Part shown: positions 34,582 to 44,330 of the stretch, in pieces
Layout: every line of letters starts with the position of its first letter
Position numbering within the stretch: the stretch's first letter is position 1
Translations under genes and position numbers: made by a program
Source: Fasciola hepatica
Lineage: Eukaryota; Platyhelminthes; Trematoda; Plagiorchiida; Fasciolidae
Direction: 5' to 3'
DNA length: 64,000 bases
Assembly (NCBI GenBank): GCA_948099385.1
Contig: CANUEZ040000029.1
Span: forward strand, 2,821,501-2,885,500
Notes under the pieces: model-generated
The model's input: the letters and a program-made list of their open reading frames with translations, nothing else
Databases searched by the model: none
What the model was told of the DNA's origin: nothing

Positions 34582-34601
34582 GGATCACGTCGGGCTCACC
34601 A
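34582..34601 (-). promoter_or_regulatory. Primer-binding site, tRNA-Trp type
   Basis: Two bases inside the 5' LTR the minus strand reads TGGTGAGCCCGACGTGATCC. The reverse complement of the 3' end of animal tRNA-Trp is TGGTGACCCCGACGTGAT, so 17 of 18 bases match (family knowledge, compared by eye). This tRNA would prime minus-strand DNA synthesis. Confidence 0.85.
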
Positions 34602-34603
34602 AT

Positions 34604-34911
34604 TGTAAGGTTGATTAGACCTTACTTCGCGGTTTCCTTTGTAAACGCGTGCTTCGGTCCTTTGTACTGCGTGGACCACCGGCACGTTACTCTAATGTGC
34701 GGCACTGCACAAATATGTTAACCAGAACAGTATTCTCCACGACCCGTGAGAACGAGAAGGCGATTGGGAGAGATAGTGGTTAGCGTGTATTTGGGAGCGT
34801 GCGTGAGAGCGTACGCAAGAGCAACGGTCAAATGGAAACCGCGCTTGGCAGTCAGCGTTCAGTTAAACAATAAACGTGGTAAAAGTATGAACGAAGATGG
34901 CAACCGCTACA
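34604..34911 (-). repeat. 5' LTR of the CsRn1-like element
   Basis: 308 bp, TG...CA, nearly identical to 29476-29783. It carries the promoter and start site on the minus strand. Confidence 0.95.
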
Positions 34912-35002
34912 GAACCTTGGTGAATACATGCTATCAGTACCATACAGCCTAGTCGTCAGCAAGTAGGTTATTGAAGACAGCTCACGTACTACGTTTATGT
35001 GG

Positions 35003-35318
35003 TGATTCGACTGTCCCCGCACGCGGTCCAGTGCGCTACAGCTTCGTTTCCGGTATCCGGCCAATCAGGTGAAGCCGGACCGTAACGGTTAGATTGTGCA
35101 GACAGAGCGAAGTCACCTTGTGATTAGTCAGCACGTTATCTGCCAAAAGGCGCAAGCCTATTTTTTGTATATAAACGAGTTAGCACCAACCAAAAAAACA
35201 AAATACGTGCTTGCTGTTCTCGTCTGGTCTTATCATTCTTCCAGTGCGCGTAGTCCAAGTCCAAGTTATTTCATTACGTACGATGGGCCGGTCAGATACG
35301 ATCCCTACGGTTTAGAAG
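35003..35318 (+). repeat. Solo LTR, type L copy 2, inside PLE-1
   Basis: Plus-strand counterpart of 8753-9063, with CCAATCAGGTGAAGCCGG, GTGATTAGTCAGCACG, TGTATATAAACGAGTTAGCACCAACC and GTGCGCGTAGTCC. It separates HVLRLCG from NSDIRISKPDKG, two adjacent parts of PLE-1, and no internal element sequence accompanies it. A solo LTR left by recombination is the best reading. The right edge is uncertain by about 10 bp and the TSD is unresolved. Confidence 0.7.
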
Positions 35319-35843
35319 AACCAAAATAGAATAGTGACATCAGGATATCTAAACCGGACAAGGGAACAGGTCAGACTCTACTGTAAAAATGGATACCATT
35401 TTGAATGACAAATCCAAATTTGCAAAAACGGTCACAGAGGGAGATAAAACACAACAAATACAGAAGTCTCAGTCCAACTTCCTGCGATGTTTAAAAAAAA
35501 AGATTTGACAGACTCAGTCACACTTGAACGGATAAGCTCTACGGGAACAACCATCCCCAGATTGTATGGACTGCCAAAAACTCATAAGAGTGGAATCCCC
35601 TTGGGACCTACCCTCGACGTGTTCACTTCACCGGACAATGCGGTGGCTAAATGGTTGACAATGTTGCTGGAACCGGTTAGACGGGTAATGTCGAAGCACA
35701 GCCTCAAAGACGCATCTGAACTCATAAACTGCGGGAGAGACCTAAACGTGAAAGGACGACGGATATCTTCGTCAGAGCAAGAAGAATATGCCCGGAGGAC
35801 TCCGTTGAAGAAGAAATGCAAACGGTGCGAAGAACCTCTGTAG
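35319..35843 (+). pseudogene. PLE-1 reverse-transcriptase remnant
   Basis: Reads DIRISKPDKGTG, the PDKG box of PLE RT, then KMDTILNDKSKFAKTV, and from 35487 TIPRLYGLPKTHKSGIPLGP (the RLYGLPKIHK box), AKWLTMLLEPVRRV and KDASELI. The catalytic Y-x-DD part is missing: sequence between about 35843 and 36322 shows no RT motif. PLE RT is the branch of reverse transcriptases closest to telomerase. Confidence 0.8.
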
Positions 35844-36321
35844 GTACCCGTACATTTCCAACTTTTTCCATGACTCTCAACGTCTCTTGGTGCAACACTC
35901 CCTTGTTATGTCAACGTTTTAATGTAAAACAAACACGCCTTTTCGAACATCACCGAGCAACACAAAAAGGCTGTCAATAAATCTTTTGTTCTGGCACGTC
36001 CTCACCTTCTGATTTGGAGTGTCTTGGAATCATATCAACCAGAACTACTTGTGATAAACAAAACATTTTAGAAGCTCCCACGGCGTCGCTTGGCACTCAT
36101 CTCAACACCATCCTAAACTGTTCGACGAATGGTTATCAGACTGGACTGAACTGAAGATATTGACGGGCAGTGGTTCTTTAGCACTCACATCCCGAATACA
36201 ACTAGGGTGGACAACTGTGAGTTTGTGTCATACCTTTTGTTTTATTTTTATTTCCAATGTATATACTCTTTTGGCCTCTGATCTCACCACACTCCTCCAC
36301 CTATCTTAGTTTGCTAGTGTT

Positions 36322-36900
36322 GTGTTAGATAGTGTTGACATTAACTTAGTGTACCATATAGACTGTTTAGTACCCTACACTTTCATCCGAAACGACTACC
36401 CATATCGATTAGCTGTGATGACGAGAATGAAAGTGGAAATTCCAAGGAAGTTTGTAGTGAAAGGCGGCCAGAGATTGTCCACAGAAGATTGCCAGGATCA
36501 ATCGGAAAAATTGTTATGCGTAGGTAACCTCCGGGTTTTCTTCGAATCCAGGCTAGCAGTGCTTTTGCGGTTGAAAGACAAAATGCCTGATTCTGCAGCC
36601 TTATTCTACGTTTATAAATTCACTTGGTCCTGTGGGACAATGTATATCGGCAGCACGACCAGGCTTTTGTCTGAACGCATCCGCGAACACCATCCTGCAT
36701 GGTTAACCACTGAAGCCCGAATAAGCTTCGGGGTCGGCAGTCAAGACCGACAAAATGTCGCATACTAGCCACTGCGGAGGCTGTTGGAATGCGTCTCCAT
36801 AATCCCCCACCCCCCACCCTGTGGGCTCAAAAGCAATTTGTGTGTACCCTTGAACTCCCCTGGCCCATCCTCCACCCTAGAACAAGCCACAGACCAAACG
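36322..36900 (+). pseudogene. PLE-1 GIY-YIG endonuclease region
   Basis: The open part (36322-36768) contains FYVYKFTWSCGTMYIGSTTR and RIREHHPAWL, the C-x-CG...YIG-xT-x-R and EH-x-P core of the PLE endonuclease. After a frame change it continues LATAEAVGMRLHNPPPPTLW, AQKQFVCTLELPWP, the conserved C-terminal AEAIxIR...QK..L.LPWP block. The domain nicks target DNA for insertion. The 3' UTR runs on to 37040. Confidence 0.85.
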
Positions 36901-37040
36901 AAAACTGACAAAATGTGTGAAACAATCCACATCCCGTCTCAAGTTAAGCTTGACTCACACGTCTTCCTTTCCTGTGACCATTAATTCCTATCGCCTTCAC
37001 TTGCTTGTCTAGTTGGTCCAAATCCCTAACTTGTAATATA

Positions 37041-37422
37041 CAGGGTAGAAACGGTTAATGGTACCACTGTCTCCCCCAAACCCGGGTGCGTTCTACTCAC
37101 AAGCCAATCCATTGGTACGGAAAATCTCGGCCCGCTGATCAAATGGTTCATTGAAAAACATCTCTCACACACACAAATAATCTCACACTTAGGAAGAGTA
37201 GCGAAAATGACCTAATCACTTTATTGAAATATCACTCAAGTTGATTCGACTTCGAAGTGGAGCATAGACATCCAACTCCGAGTTATTTTTTCCAATTAAT
37301 TTGGTCGCATAACGTGTCTGTTGTGTTGGTGAGATCCGATAATGTGTGTAAACGACGCCAACGTCGAATGCGACTGATTCCCGAGATACCCAGTTAAATT
37401 TAGTCTGCTCGAAATGGTGGAA
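37041..37422 (-). repeat. Left terminal inverted repeat of the 6-kb unit
   Basis: Reverse complement of 42719-43096 over its whole length at roughly 93-95% by eye, for instance GTACCACTGTCTCCCCCAAACCCGGGTGCG and AAATATCACTCAAGTTGATTCGACTTCGAAG. Similarity stops abruptly at GGTGGAA (37422). Confidence 0.9.
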
Positions 37423-38228
37423 CGTACATGATGTTTTCGCGGGAATATTTAGATCCTGAGCTGAATGAGCTCATTGATGATGACCGAAGCTCTGTTTGAT
37501 TTCACCACGACGGCGCGTATCCACACTTTGTTAAACGTGTCTGAGAATGTCAGGATGATGGTTCCCCTGGAAAATGAATCGGCAAAAAGTCGTCAAAGAA
37601 TGATCCACGGTCTCCTGACTTGTCGTCGACAGACTTCTTTCTTTGAAGACATCTCGAGACTAAGTTCTACTTACGGAAGCCAAAGATAATCGATGAACTG
37701 ATATTATATTACAGGGGAAATACGAAATGTAGCGGAGGAAACATTAGTGAGAGTTCAAGCAAATTGCCTGAAAAGGTTGTCATTACGTATGTGGACTGAT
37801 AGACGTCACTTTGAGAACCATATAAGCCGAAATTGAGATGGTCTCATTATTCCTCAATTTCATTTTCTTTCCTTATTTTTATGCACACGAACAAAATTTC
37901 CATTTACAACATTCGCTCACATTTTCACATATTGGCTAATTTAGAATGTCTTTGGGTTGCATACCAAGAATAGTCTGAAAAATGGCATCCAAATCAAGTA
38001 AAGTAAAGTAAATATTCAGCTGACACATTAGCACATAACATATTGTAAATGATCATATACAAAAGAAATTCAAGCAAGTGTGGCATTTAACTCAGAAATA
38101 GTTTGGTCGGGCTTGTTAATGATTCACGCAAAACAGGGGATAACAGAACATTTATACGCTTCTGTAGAAGCGACTATGTGTTTGTAACTTACCTGAGTAG
38201 AATTTCAAGCGCATTCGACACGCGTTTG
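37423..38228. other. No gene seen inside the 6-kb unit
   Basis: The plus ORF 37465-37689 (74 codons) shows no transposase motif. The rest is AT-rich. Confidence 0.5.
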
Positions 38229-38392
38229 GACCGGTGGTGGTCAAACGGTCATCACAGTGGGCTTTGAACCCTTCGGTCCCCGGTTCGAATCCCCGCACCG
38301 CAGCCAGTCACCCCCAATGGGCAGCCTTGAATTGGTCGTGACCCTCTTCCCGAAATATTGTACTACTATTATATAGTAAAAAGGAAACAAAA
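38229..38392 (+). repeat. tRNA-derived SINE, family S2 copy 1
   Basis: The head GGTGGTCAAACGGTCATCAC...GGGCTTTGAACCC...CCCGGTTCGAATCCCCGCACC resembles a tRNA with a perfect B box GGTTCGAATCC and an anticodon-loop-like CTTTGAA (TTG, glutamine type). The body contains TTGAATTGGTCGTGACC and the tail CCGAAATATTGTACTACTATTATATAGTAAAAAGGAAAC. Further copies are at 44687-44856 and 55450-55605. Confidence 0.8.
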
Positions 38393-38689
38393 AAAAGTGT
38401 GCAGTGAGATGGATGGACAGTTTGTGACAAACATTGTGTAATCAAATACTGAAGAAAATGCGTATGTGATACGCCACTGCATCCTGAAATATGCTTGCGT
38501 GACCTTGAGACAAGTTTAAGATCTCTTGCAAGCAGTCCGGGAAAGGTTACATGGGATACAGGAAGTCAAAGGTGTAGGCTACAGGTATACAAAGTGGTAT
38601 GGAGAAAGTTCTAAGGCGTAGCGCATAAAATGTTAGTGTGGGGGTGTGCTCACTCATGTTCGATAGTCAACTATATCACGTCAGCAATC

Positions 38690-38975
38690 ACCATGTCAGC
38701 GTCTGTCCAGAATCCAGGTCAGTGCTTGTGCCAGCGGGTTCGCAAGTAACGAGGTAATAGCAGCTGGTCATGTGACCAATTAACCAATCAGAAGACAGCC
38801 TACTTGATACAAGCATGAATCAGTTGGTTTGTGCTGTAACTACTCGTGCCGGTGACTGCTTCTTCCTACATAAACAATGTTTTGTGCTAATAAGCGGAGA
38901 TAATTCAAAGGCCTAGGGGTTTTGTCGCTGGAGCTAGCGGAAGGGAGCAGAACAGTCAGCATCCCGACTTGTATG
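38690..38975 (+). repeat. LTR-like repeat, family A copy 4
   Basis: Shares with 13632-13890 the blocks ACCAATTAACCAATCAGAAGA, GCCGGTGACTGCTTCTTCCTACATAAACAATG and TCGCTGGAGCTAGCGGAAGGGAGCAGAACAG. CCAAT and TATA-like motifs are retained. Confidence 0.6.
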
Positions 38976-38999
38976 AACACGGTGGAAACATTGTAAGGC

Positions 39000-39850
39000 C
39001 ATAACAGATTTCGTGCTAGGATCACGTCAATACACTTTACTGACGTAGCTTGGAGAATGTCATTTCCGTAAATATGTACAGGTAGAGTTGGTTCTAAAAA
39101 TTTTGAGCACCTATCACCTTTTAGATAAGGGAAAACCAAATCAGCACATTTGGAAAGCTTAACAGACAGGGTGTACTTGGAAGGCCATTAGACTGTGCTC
39201 GAGACACCTTGCTACAGAATGGAAAAGCAAGGTCATTGGGGTAGGGTACACCAATAACTAAATCATGTGCATGTTTAATGACCAGTGAGTCGTCGAAAGT
39301 GGTGGACAGGTGAATAGAAAAGAAAAATGGTGACAAAATGGCCCTTTGTAGAACACCTAGCTCTGAGGCTATGAAGGAAGAAGCCCTGCCTTGGAAGCGT
39401 GTGAATTGCTGACGTTTGTCGAAATAACCAGATAACAAAGCAACTGTGGGAGTTTGAGTGCCACTGGCGGGGAGAATGCGGAGTAAATTCCCTCTTTTAA
39501 CACAGCTGAAAGCGTCTGTGTAATCTACGAGGAGGATTCCGACAGCTTTGCTTTTCTTGTCTAGGGGATAACAGAATGTAGCGGGACAAACAAACAAGGG
39601 TATCCACAATGGAGTTTGAACGGCGATAGGCAAACCGGTTGGGGTGAAATGAGTTCAGTTGTGATGTCATCCTTTGCAATAGAAGTTTCTCGGATGTCTT
39701 TAGAGTAACGGGTGTGCAAGCTATGGGCCGGAACCTGGAGGTGTCCTTGGGTACGGGTGTAATCGACGCCACTCTTCAGCAGTCGGGACTGTTCTGGTGC
39801 AGGCACTGATTGAATAACCCAAATAACTCCGGGGATAAGGTAGACGCACA
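39000..39850 (-). pseudogene. LINE-B reverse-transcriptase remnant
   Basis: Blocks in minus-strand order are MASITPVPKDTSRFRPIACT with PVTLKTSEKLLLQRMTSQL, NRFAYRRSNSIVDTLVCLSR, VGILLVDYTDAFSCVKRGNLL, RQQFTRFQGRASSFIASELG, VLQRAILSPFFFSIHLST (the G-x-PQG-SxLSP box, damaged), HAHDLVIGV (catalytic YADD-like box changed to HAHD) and LPVHIYGNDILQATSVKCID. These match non-LTR RT motifs in order. The catalytic change and several frameshifts make it inactive. Confidence 0.8.
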
Positions 39851-40121
39851 TTCTTTCAGTACAATCGGATGTACGACATTCGGTCTATTAGATTTCTTTA
39901 AATTCAACTGGATCAGCTCTTTGTAAACGTCCATGTAGTCTAAGGTAAGTGCGGGTTCGTCCAGTGGAACTATGTCTTTCGCAGCAATGTTGAAAATGGG
40001 ACAAATGACTTTCTAAGACTCTAACTGAGCACTTCTACATACACCTTTGACATTCAACTTGTAGATGAAATCCAGCACAGGTGCTTTAATATGTCCCCCG
40101 TTTCTCCATAATTCTTGTTCC

Positions 40122-40560
40122 TTAGTATTGACTGGGCATACACCGCGTTGAGTCTGTTTGGCCTTTCCCAATCCATATTGATAGGGTTTTCACGGATGCG
40201 CAGTCCTTGGACTTATATGCACCTTTCTTCCTTCGGCGCAACTGTTTGAGGCTGGGGGAGACAAACTGATCACTTCGAAAGTAGACGGTCTCCAATGGAC
40301 AATGTTCATCGAAGCGGAAGTTTAAATAGCTACCCAGGTGATCACAGTATGTCGACAGATCCGAGTGGGAGAATATACCCAAATCAGAATGTGCAATCAT
40401 TTCTCGTAGTCTCGCGAGAGAATCGGAGTTGCATTTTCGTCTCCTAAATTTACGATCACGAAGCTGCGTAAACAGTTTCTGATTGGTTTTGTTACAGATC
40501 GTGGAAGTGACTTCAACAACTGCGTGATCGGAAGTTCCAACAGACGAACGAGGCTTTAAG
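40122..40560 (-). pseudogene. LINE-B endonuclease end and linker
   Basis: The minus frame reads FHLKPRSSVGTSDHAVVEVT, the terminal S-D-H box of APE-type LINE endonucleases, followed by a basic linker (RDRKFRRRKCNSDSLARLRE; SLKQLRRRKKGAYKSKD) as usual between EN and RT. The open frame extends upstream into PLE-2 sequence only by chance. The preceding EN residues (STNLRNENLF) are found across PLE-2 at about 42605. Confidence 0.7.
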
Positions 40561-40575
40561 TGAAACAGATTTTTC

Positions 40576-40870
40576 AGAACACGAGTCGTAGGCGAACAGG
40601 TTTTCGGTGATTTCATTCTCATGCAATTACAATTACATTTATATGAAAACGAATCAATAAGAAGAGTTGGAAAAAGTCTCACTAAGTCAGTACGGAGAAT
40701 TAAGGGTGAGGAGGGACGGAACCCGTGTGAATGACCAGATCATGTAACCGGTGCTATTTAGCTTACGTCACCGCTGTGCCCGGCTGTGTAACACAGTTGA
40801 CTATTGGCCATGGGAGTTGGAGTGCTTGGACTAATTTTCGCTGCGCGCAAAGCTCAGCCTTCGAGAGGCG
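40576..40870 (-). repeat. Inverted copy of the PLE-2 3' end
   Basis: Reverse complement of 42271-42565, differing at only a handful of positions near the inner end (for example CTTCGAGAGGCGG versus CTTCGAAAGGCGG). Confidence 0.92.
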
Positions 40871-40879
40871 GATAATAAT

Positions 40880-41690
40880 TGCTTCTTTGAAAGCTTTAAG
40901 CCCGTAGGCTCCACCGCACCTCGATTATATGGCCTTCCAAAAGTTCATACACCTGGTCTGCCCCTTCGCTCCATCGATTCCATGACAAATTCAGTATACC
41001 ACACGACAGCCCGATGAACATTTAGTCTTTTAGAACCCATATGACAGAATCTTGCAAAGCATACACTTCGTGACACGGTTCACTTTATTGAAGTTAATAA
41101 AAATGTGAACATGTCAGGAAAGCAAATGTTCTTTTTGGATGTGGTTTCTTTGTTCACTAATGTATCTTTGATTGAAACAGCAGACTTTAGCTGTTCATTT
41201 GTTGATGAGGAAGTCATATGCGTAGGAATTCCGGCCGCCAATCTAAGAGAACTAATTTTTCAGTGCACTTTGAATATACAGTTTGTATTCAACAACACTT
41301 ATTGTCGCCAGAAGGATGGGATTGCCATATTCTCACCTCTAAGACCACTTCTTGCTGACGTTTTCATGACAAAGCTGGAAACTCAAGCATTACGCAGAAC
41401 AATGAGTCCATTGGACCACTACTACCGATATATAGATGATATATTTTTCACAAACCAATTTAGATGATATATCACGCGAATTTAACGCTACGCACTCCGC
41501 AATCAGGTTCACCAACGAAATGGAAGAAGAAAATTGCCTCCCGTTTCTTGCTGTACACTTAACCAGACGACCTGATTGCTCGATCCAGAGGAAGGTGTCG
41601 GAAAGCGACCTGGAGTGGCCAGTACACAAACTTTCACAGTTTTGTGCTATTTGGTTACAAACGTAATTTGATACGCTGTATTCTACACAG
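40880..41690 (+). pseudogene. PLE-2 reverse transcriptase
   Basis: Reads APRLYGLPKVHTPGLPLRSI, LRDTVHFIEVNKN, MSGKQMFFLDVVSLFTNVSL (motif A: LDVxSLFTNVP), ELIFQCTLNIQFVFNNTYCR, DGIAIFSPLRPLLADVFMTK (motif B-like), and HYYRYIDDIFF with the catalytic Y-x-DD intact. The frame 41105-41467 is open; stops and a frame change flank it, and then LPFLAVHLTRRPD follows. This is a typical PLE RT of Penelope type, N-terminally truncated. Confidence 0.85.
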
Positions 41691-41800
41691 GGCGAAACAT
41701 ATCTGCACTGCAGACACTCTGGAGGCCGAGGAACACGCTACTTAGAAACGGTTATCCTGAGAAATTTATCCGAAGAAACTGGACTGGACGGATAAAACCA

Positions 41801-42345
41801 GTGAGAATCACACAGGCAGAAAATAAAGTATTATTCATCCGACCCCCCTTCAAGGGAGATATCGCAGCCCGCACAGTCTGTAAAATTCGGAGTGCCACGG
41901 TGAAGTCCACCGTCAACACCACCAAGATCAGATGCGTGTTTTTCACGTCACCAATTATCCGATGTGAAAATAAGGATAAGCTGCCCTTGTTGACCTCATC
42001 CGTGATCATCTGTCAATTCAGGTGCATTTGTGGTACTACTTACATAGGTCGAACGACAAGACAGCTATTAAAACACATTAAGGAGCATCACCCACGCTGG
42101 CTTAGACACGGAGGCAATAGAGTAGTATCAAGTTCAATCGTCGCCCACGTGGTAGAAACTGGACTTTTAATCGACATCCAATCTGCCTTCAAAGTCGTCT
42201 ACCGCGTCCCACATCACGTGCCAAGAGCAATTAGCTCCGCATATTAGTAAGTACCGAGGCAATTTCCCCCCGCCTTTCGAAGCCTGAGCTTTGCGCGCAG
42301 CGAAAATTAGTCCAAGCACTCCAACTCCCATGGCCAATAGTCAAC
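41801..42345 (+). pseudogene. PLE-2 linker and GIY-YIG endonuclease
   Basis: The open frame 41801-42247 (148 codons) has LFIRPPFKGDIAART...KIRSATV, ending in SSVIICQFRCICGTTYIGRT (C-x-CG, YIGRT), KHIKEHHPRWLRHG and SSIVAHVVETGLLIDIQSAF. After a stop and frame change, EAISPRLSKPELCAQRKLVQ and ALQLPWP complete the conserved C-terminus. All domain landmarks are present, making this the best-preserved PLE endonuclease in the window. Confidence 0.88.
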
Positions 42346-42718
42346 TGTGTTACACAGCCGGGCACAGCGGTGACGTAAGCTAAATAGCACCGGTTACATG
42401 ATCTGGTCATTCACACGGGTTCCGTCCCTCCTCACCCTTAATTCTCCGTACTGACTTAGTGAGACTTTTTCCAACTCTTCTTATTGATTCGTTTTCATAT
42501 AAATGTAATTGTAATTGCATGAGAATGAAATCACCGAAAACCTGTTCGCCTACGACTCGTGTTCTAAGTACAAGGATGGGCTTATTCCGCAATCTGAAAC
42601 AGGTTTTCGTTTCTTAAGTTTGTTGATCAATAAATAAGAGGAAAAGTATTCAATCCAATGCAAGTTTATCGACCATGCAAACTAGTTATGATGGTTGAGT
42701 CCAATCGAGCTACCCTTA

Positions 42719-43096
42719 TTCCACCATTTCGAGCCGACTAAATTTAACTTGGTATCTCGGGAATCAGTCGCATTCGATGTTGGCGTCGTTTACGCACATT
42801 ATCGGATCTCACCAACACAACAGACACGTTATGCGACCAAATTAATTGGAAAAAATAACTCGGAGTTGGATGTCTATGCTCCACTTCGAAGTCGAATCAA
42901 CTTGAGTGATATTTCAATAAAGTGATTAGGTCATTTTCGCTACTCTTCCTAAGTGTGAGATGATTTGTGTGAAAGATGTTTTTCAATGAACCATTTGATC
43001 AGCGGGCCGAGATTTTCCGTACCAATGGATTGGCTTGTGAGTAGAACGCACCCGGGTTTGGGGGAGACAGTGGTACCACTAACCGTTTCCACCCTG
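42719..43096 (+). repeat. Right terminal inverted repeat of the 6-kb unit
   Basis: Partner of 37041-37422. Contains a poly(A)-signal-like CAATAAAG (42915-42922) directly after an ORF end (42695-42925, 76 codons, YAHYRISPTQQTRYATKLIG). The same ORF end is present inverted in the left TIR, so this could be the 3' end of a gene belonging to the element. Confidence 0.88.
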
Positions 43097-43170
43097 TATT
43101 GTGATGTAACGGCGTGAGTACAAACCTGTGAATACGGGCCTGTTCGCCACTCTGTATTCTCCAAATAATG

Positions 43171-43965
43171 TTTGACTTGTGGTAGTACAGATGCGAGACC
43201 TTCTTAAACTTTATGGGGCCACTCTCGACCAGGATACTCAGATACGACTTCCATTGCGTAAACTGGGTTCGGCTGAACATGACAAGTACTTTAATTCCTC
43301 TTTGCCCAACACCCAAGAGACCTTGGTTTAGCACAGACGGTAAAACACCTCAGTGCCACTTTTGGGGAACGCTTTTCTTTGCTTAATAAGCGTTGCCAAT
43401 ATTTGCAACCATCAAAGAGTGCGGTTGATGACTCTGTCTCCTAAGTAGGCTATCTTAATCGTGAACACGAAAGCGTCAGACTCCAAAGTCCCACGAATGA
43501 TCGGTTCAAAACGCTTATTTTCGTCTGCGATCCCCACTCACCCGCCGACAATGATATTCACACCCAGCGGTCATCGAAGTTTGAGACAGACCCCCAAATC
43601 CTATTACAACAGATCACCGAAGAGTATCGGCGTCGGATTAATCTAGAACACGATGCCAATGTGGTCCAGTAAGCAGATGTGCGGCCACTTCCAGCAGTCA
43701 ATGCTTTAACTACGTCCAGAGGACCACGATTTACTCAACTAAGCTTCTGAGCATCGCATTTTCGCACTGAGGATTGAAGCATTTCACTTGTTTTGTGCGC
43801 CCTACGCACGAATGTGCAATTCGTAGTGGAATCGGTCATGAAGAAATCATCTGTCACGGTCATCCTAAGCCATCCACATACAACGGTGACTCAACCAATA
43901 GTCGCAGTTCCACGAGTTTTATCTTTGCCATGAATCCCCTCAACCGCATGTCCCATCGGCAGTAG
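43171..43965 (+). pseudogene. gag: Gag C-terminal part of Gypsy element X
   Basis: Resumes with FDLW-stop-YRCETF after the PLE-1 insertion and continues RLPLRKLGSAEHDKYFNSSL, ERFSLLNKRCQYLQPSKSAV, LNREHESVRLQS, DRFKTLIFVCDPHSPAD and LLQQITEEYRRRINLEHDAN. The same order is seen in the better Gag at 51082-51819 (RLLMQKPGPTEHTQYRNYIL, RVNKECECFKLKEIT). A damaged zinc finger follows (HECAIRSGIGHEEIIC, 43810-43857). Confidence 0.8.
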
Positions 43966-44330
43966 ATTTCAATGTTTTATTAACTACCTGCGGGCGAAAT
44001 CGCATGCGGAAGCAACCTTTGACGGGGCTACCGTTTCTGAAGCCAATTGCAATTTATTAGGCAGATTAGCTTATCAGCAAAATGCCCATACTGCCCGGGT
44101 GGTATCAGGTGGACAATTGCCAATTGTTGGTGAGTTTCCGTGTGAACTTTCTTCTCGTCCATACGGTACTTGTCACGCATCCACAGTGAATCAATTAAGT
44201 CTACTCGGTATCAATGGAATAGATAAATTAGATGTGTCATTTTTCGTTCGACAAAATTTGATTTTCCATGTCACCCTCACAATCCAACCAGCTGATCATT
44301 TTTGTTTCAGTAAGCTCTAAAGACGTGTAT
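43966..44330 (+). pseudogene. Protease region of Gypsy element X
   Basis: The active-site loop is degraded (ATFDGATVSEANCN), followed by GQLPIVGEFPCEL and NQLSLLGINGIDKLDV, the conserved LLGIDWI-type end of the domain. It lies between the Gag finger and RT as expected. Confidence 0.65.

Larger units (their letters stand above)
29476..34911 (-). mobile_element. Near-intact CsRn1-like Ty3/Gypsy retrotransposon
   Basis: A 5436-bp element on the minus strand with 308-bp LTRs (29476-29783 and 34604-34911) that differ at about 6 positions, and a perfect 4-bp target duplication GAAC (29472-29475, 34912-34915). It has a tRNA-Trp-type primer site, an open gag (292 codons) with a CHCC finger, and pol with protease, RT, RNase H and integrase. 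Pol is spoiled only by two stop codons and one frameshift. tRNA-Trp priming and the CHCC finger are hallmarks of the CsRn1 group known from liver flukes. It inserted into PLE-1 coding sequence. Confidence 0.93.
40574..42593 (+). mobile_element. Penelope-like element 2 (PLE-2) with inverted 3' end
   Basis: Target duplication TGAAACAGATTTT (40561-40573) versus TGAAACAGGTTTT (42594-42606) brackets the unit. It contains a 5'-truncated PLE (RT from about 40880, endonuclease to about 42340, 3' UTR) preceded by an inverted copy of its own last 295 bp (40576-40870 facing 42271-42565, nearly identical). Partial inverted copies at the 5' end are a known outcome of PLE insertion. The host sequence is LINE-B endonuclease. 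Confidence 0.85.
39000..42718 (-). mobile_element. Decayed CR1/Jockey-type LINE (LINE-B), split by PLE-2
   Basis: Minus-strand order is a piece of endonuclease right of PLE-2 (42594-42718), endonuclease end plus linker (40122-40560), and RT (39000-39850). The C-terminus is absent; family A sequence begins at the low end and the right TIR of the 6-kb unit at the high end. Frames are broken throughout. It differs from LINE-A in sequence. Confidence 0.75.
37041..43096. mobile_element. 6-kb unit with about 380-bp terminal inverted repeats and TA target duplication
   Basis: Left end CAGGGTAGAAACGG and right end CCGTTTCCACCCTG are inverted copies, flanked by TA on both sides. The uninterrupted version of the same site occurs in the other PLE-1 terminal repeat (GGTAATATATTATGATG near 28800), which confirms insertion at TA. 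TA targeting with long TIRs points to the Tc1/mariner group, but no transposase is readable. The interior holds a SINE, an LTR-like repeat, a LINE and a second PLE, so it is a non-autonomous shell or a composite of facing copies. Confidence 0.7.
28659..43163 (+). mobile_element. Penelope-like element 1 (PLE-1), nested in Gypsy element X
   Basis: Target duplication AATAACGTTTG (28648-28658) versus AATAATGTTTG (43164-43174) brackets the insertion. Subtracting later insertions leaves about 2.7 kb, a normal PLE size: a terminal repeat (28659 to about 28873), N-terminal region, RT remnant, GIY-YIG domain, and the same terminal repeat again (36915-37040 plus 43099-43163). Direct terminal repeats (pLTRs) are typical of PLEs. 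It is interrupted by a CsRn1-like Gypsy element, a solo LTR and a 6-kb inverted-repeat unit. RT is incomplete, so it is inactive. Confidence 0.8.

Noticed and set aside
38229..38300. Functional tRNA-Gln gene
   Set aside because: The tRNA-like head continues into a shared SINE body and tail found at two other loci.
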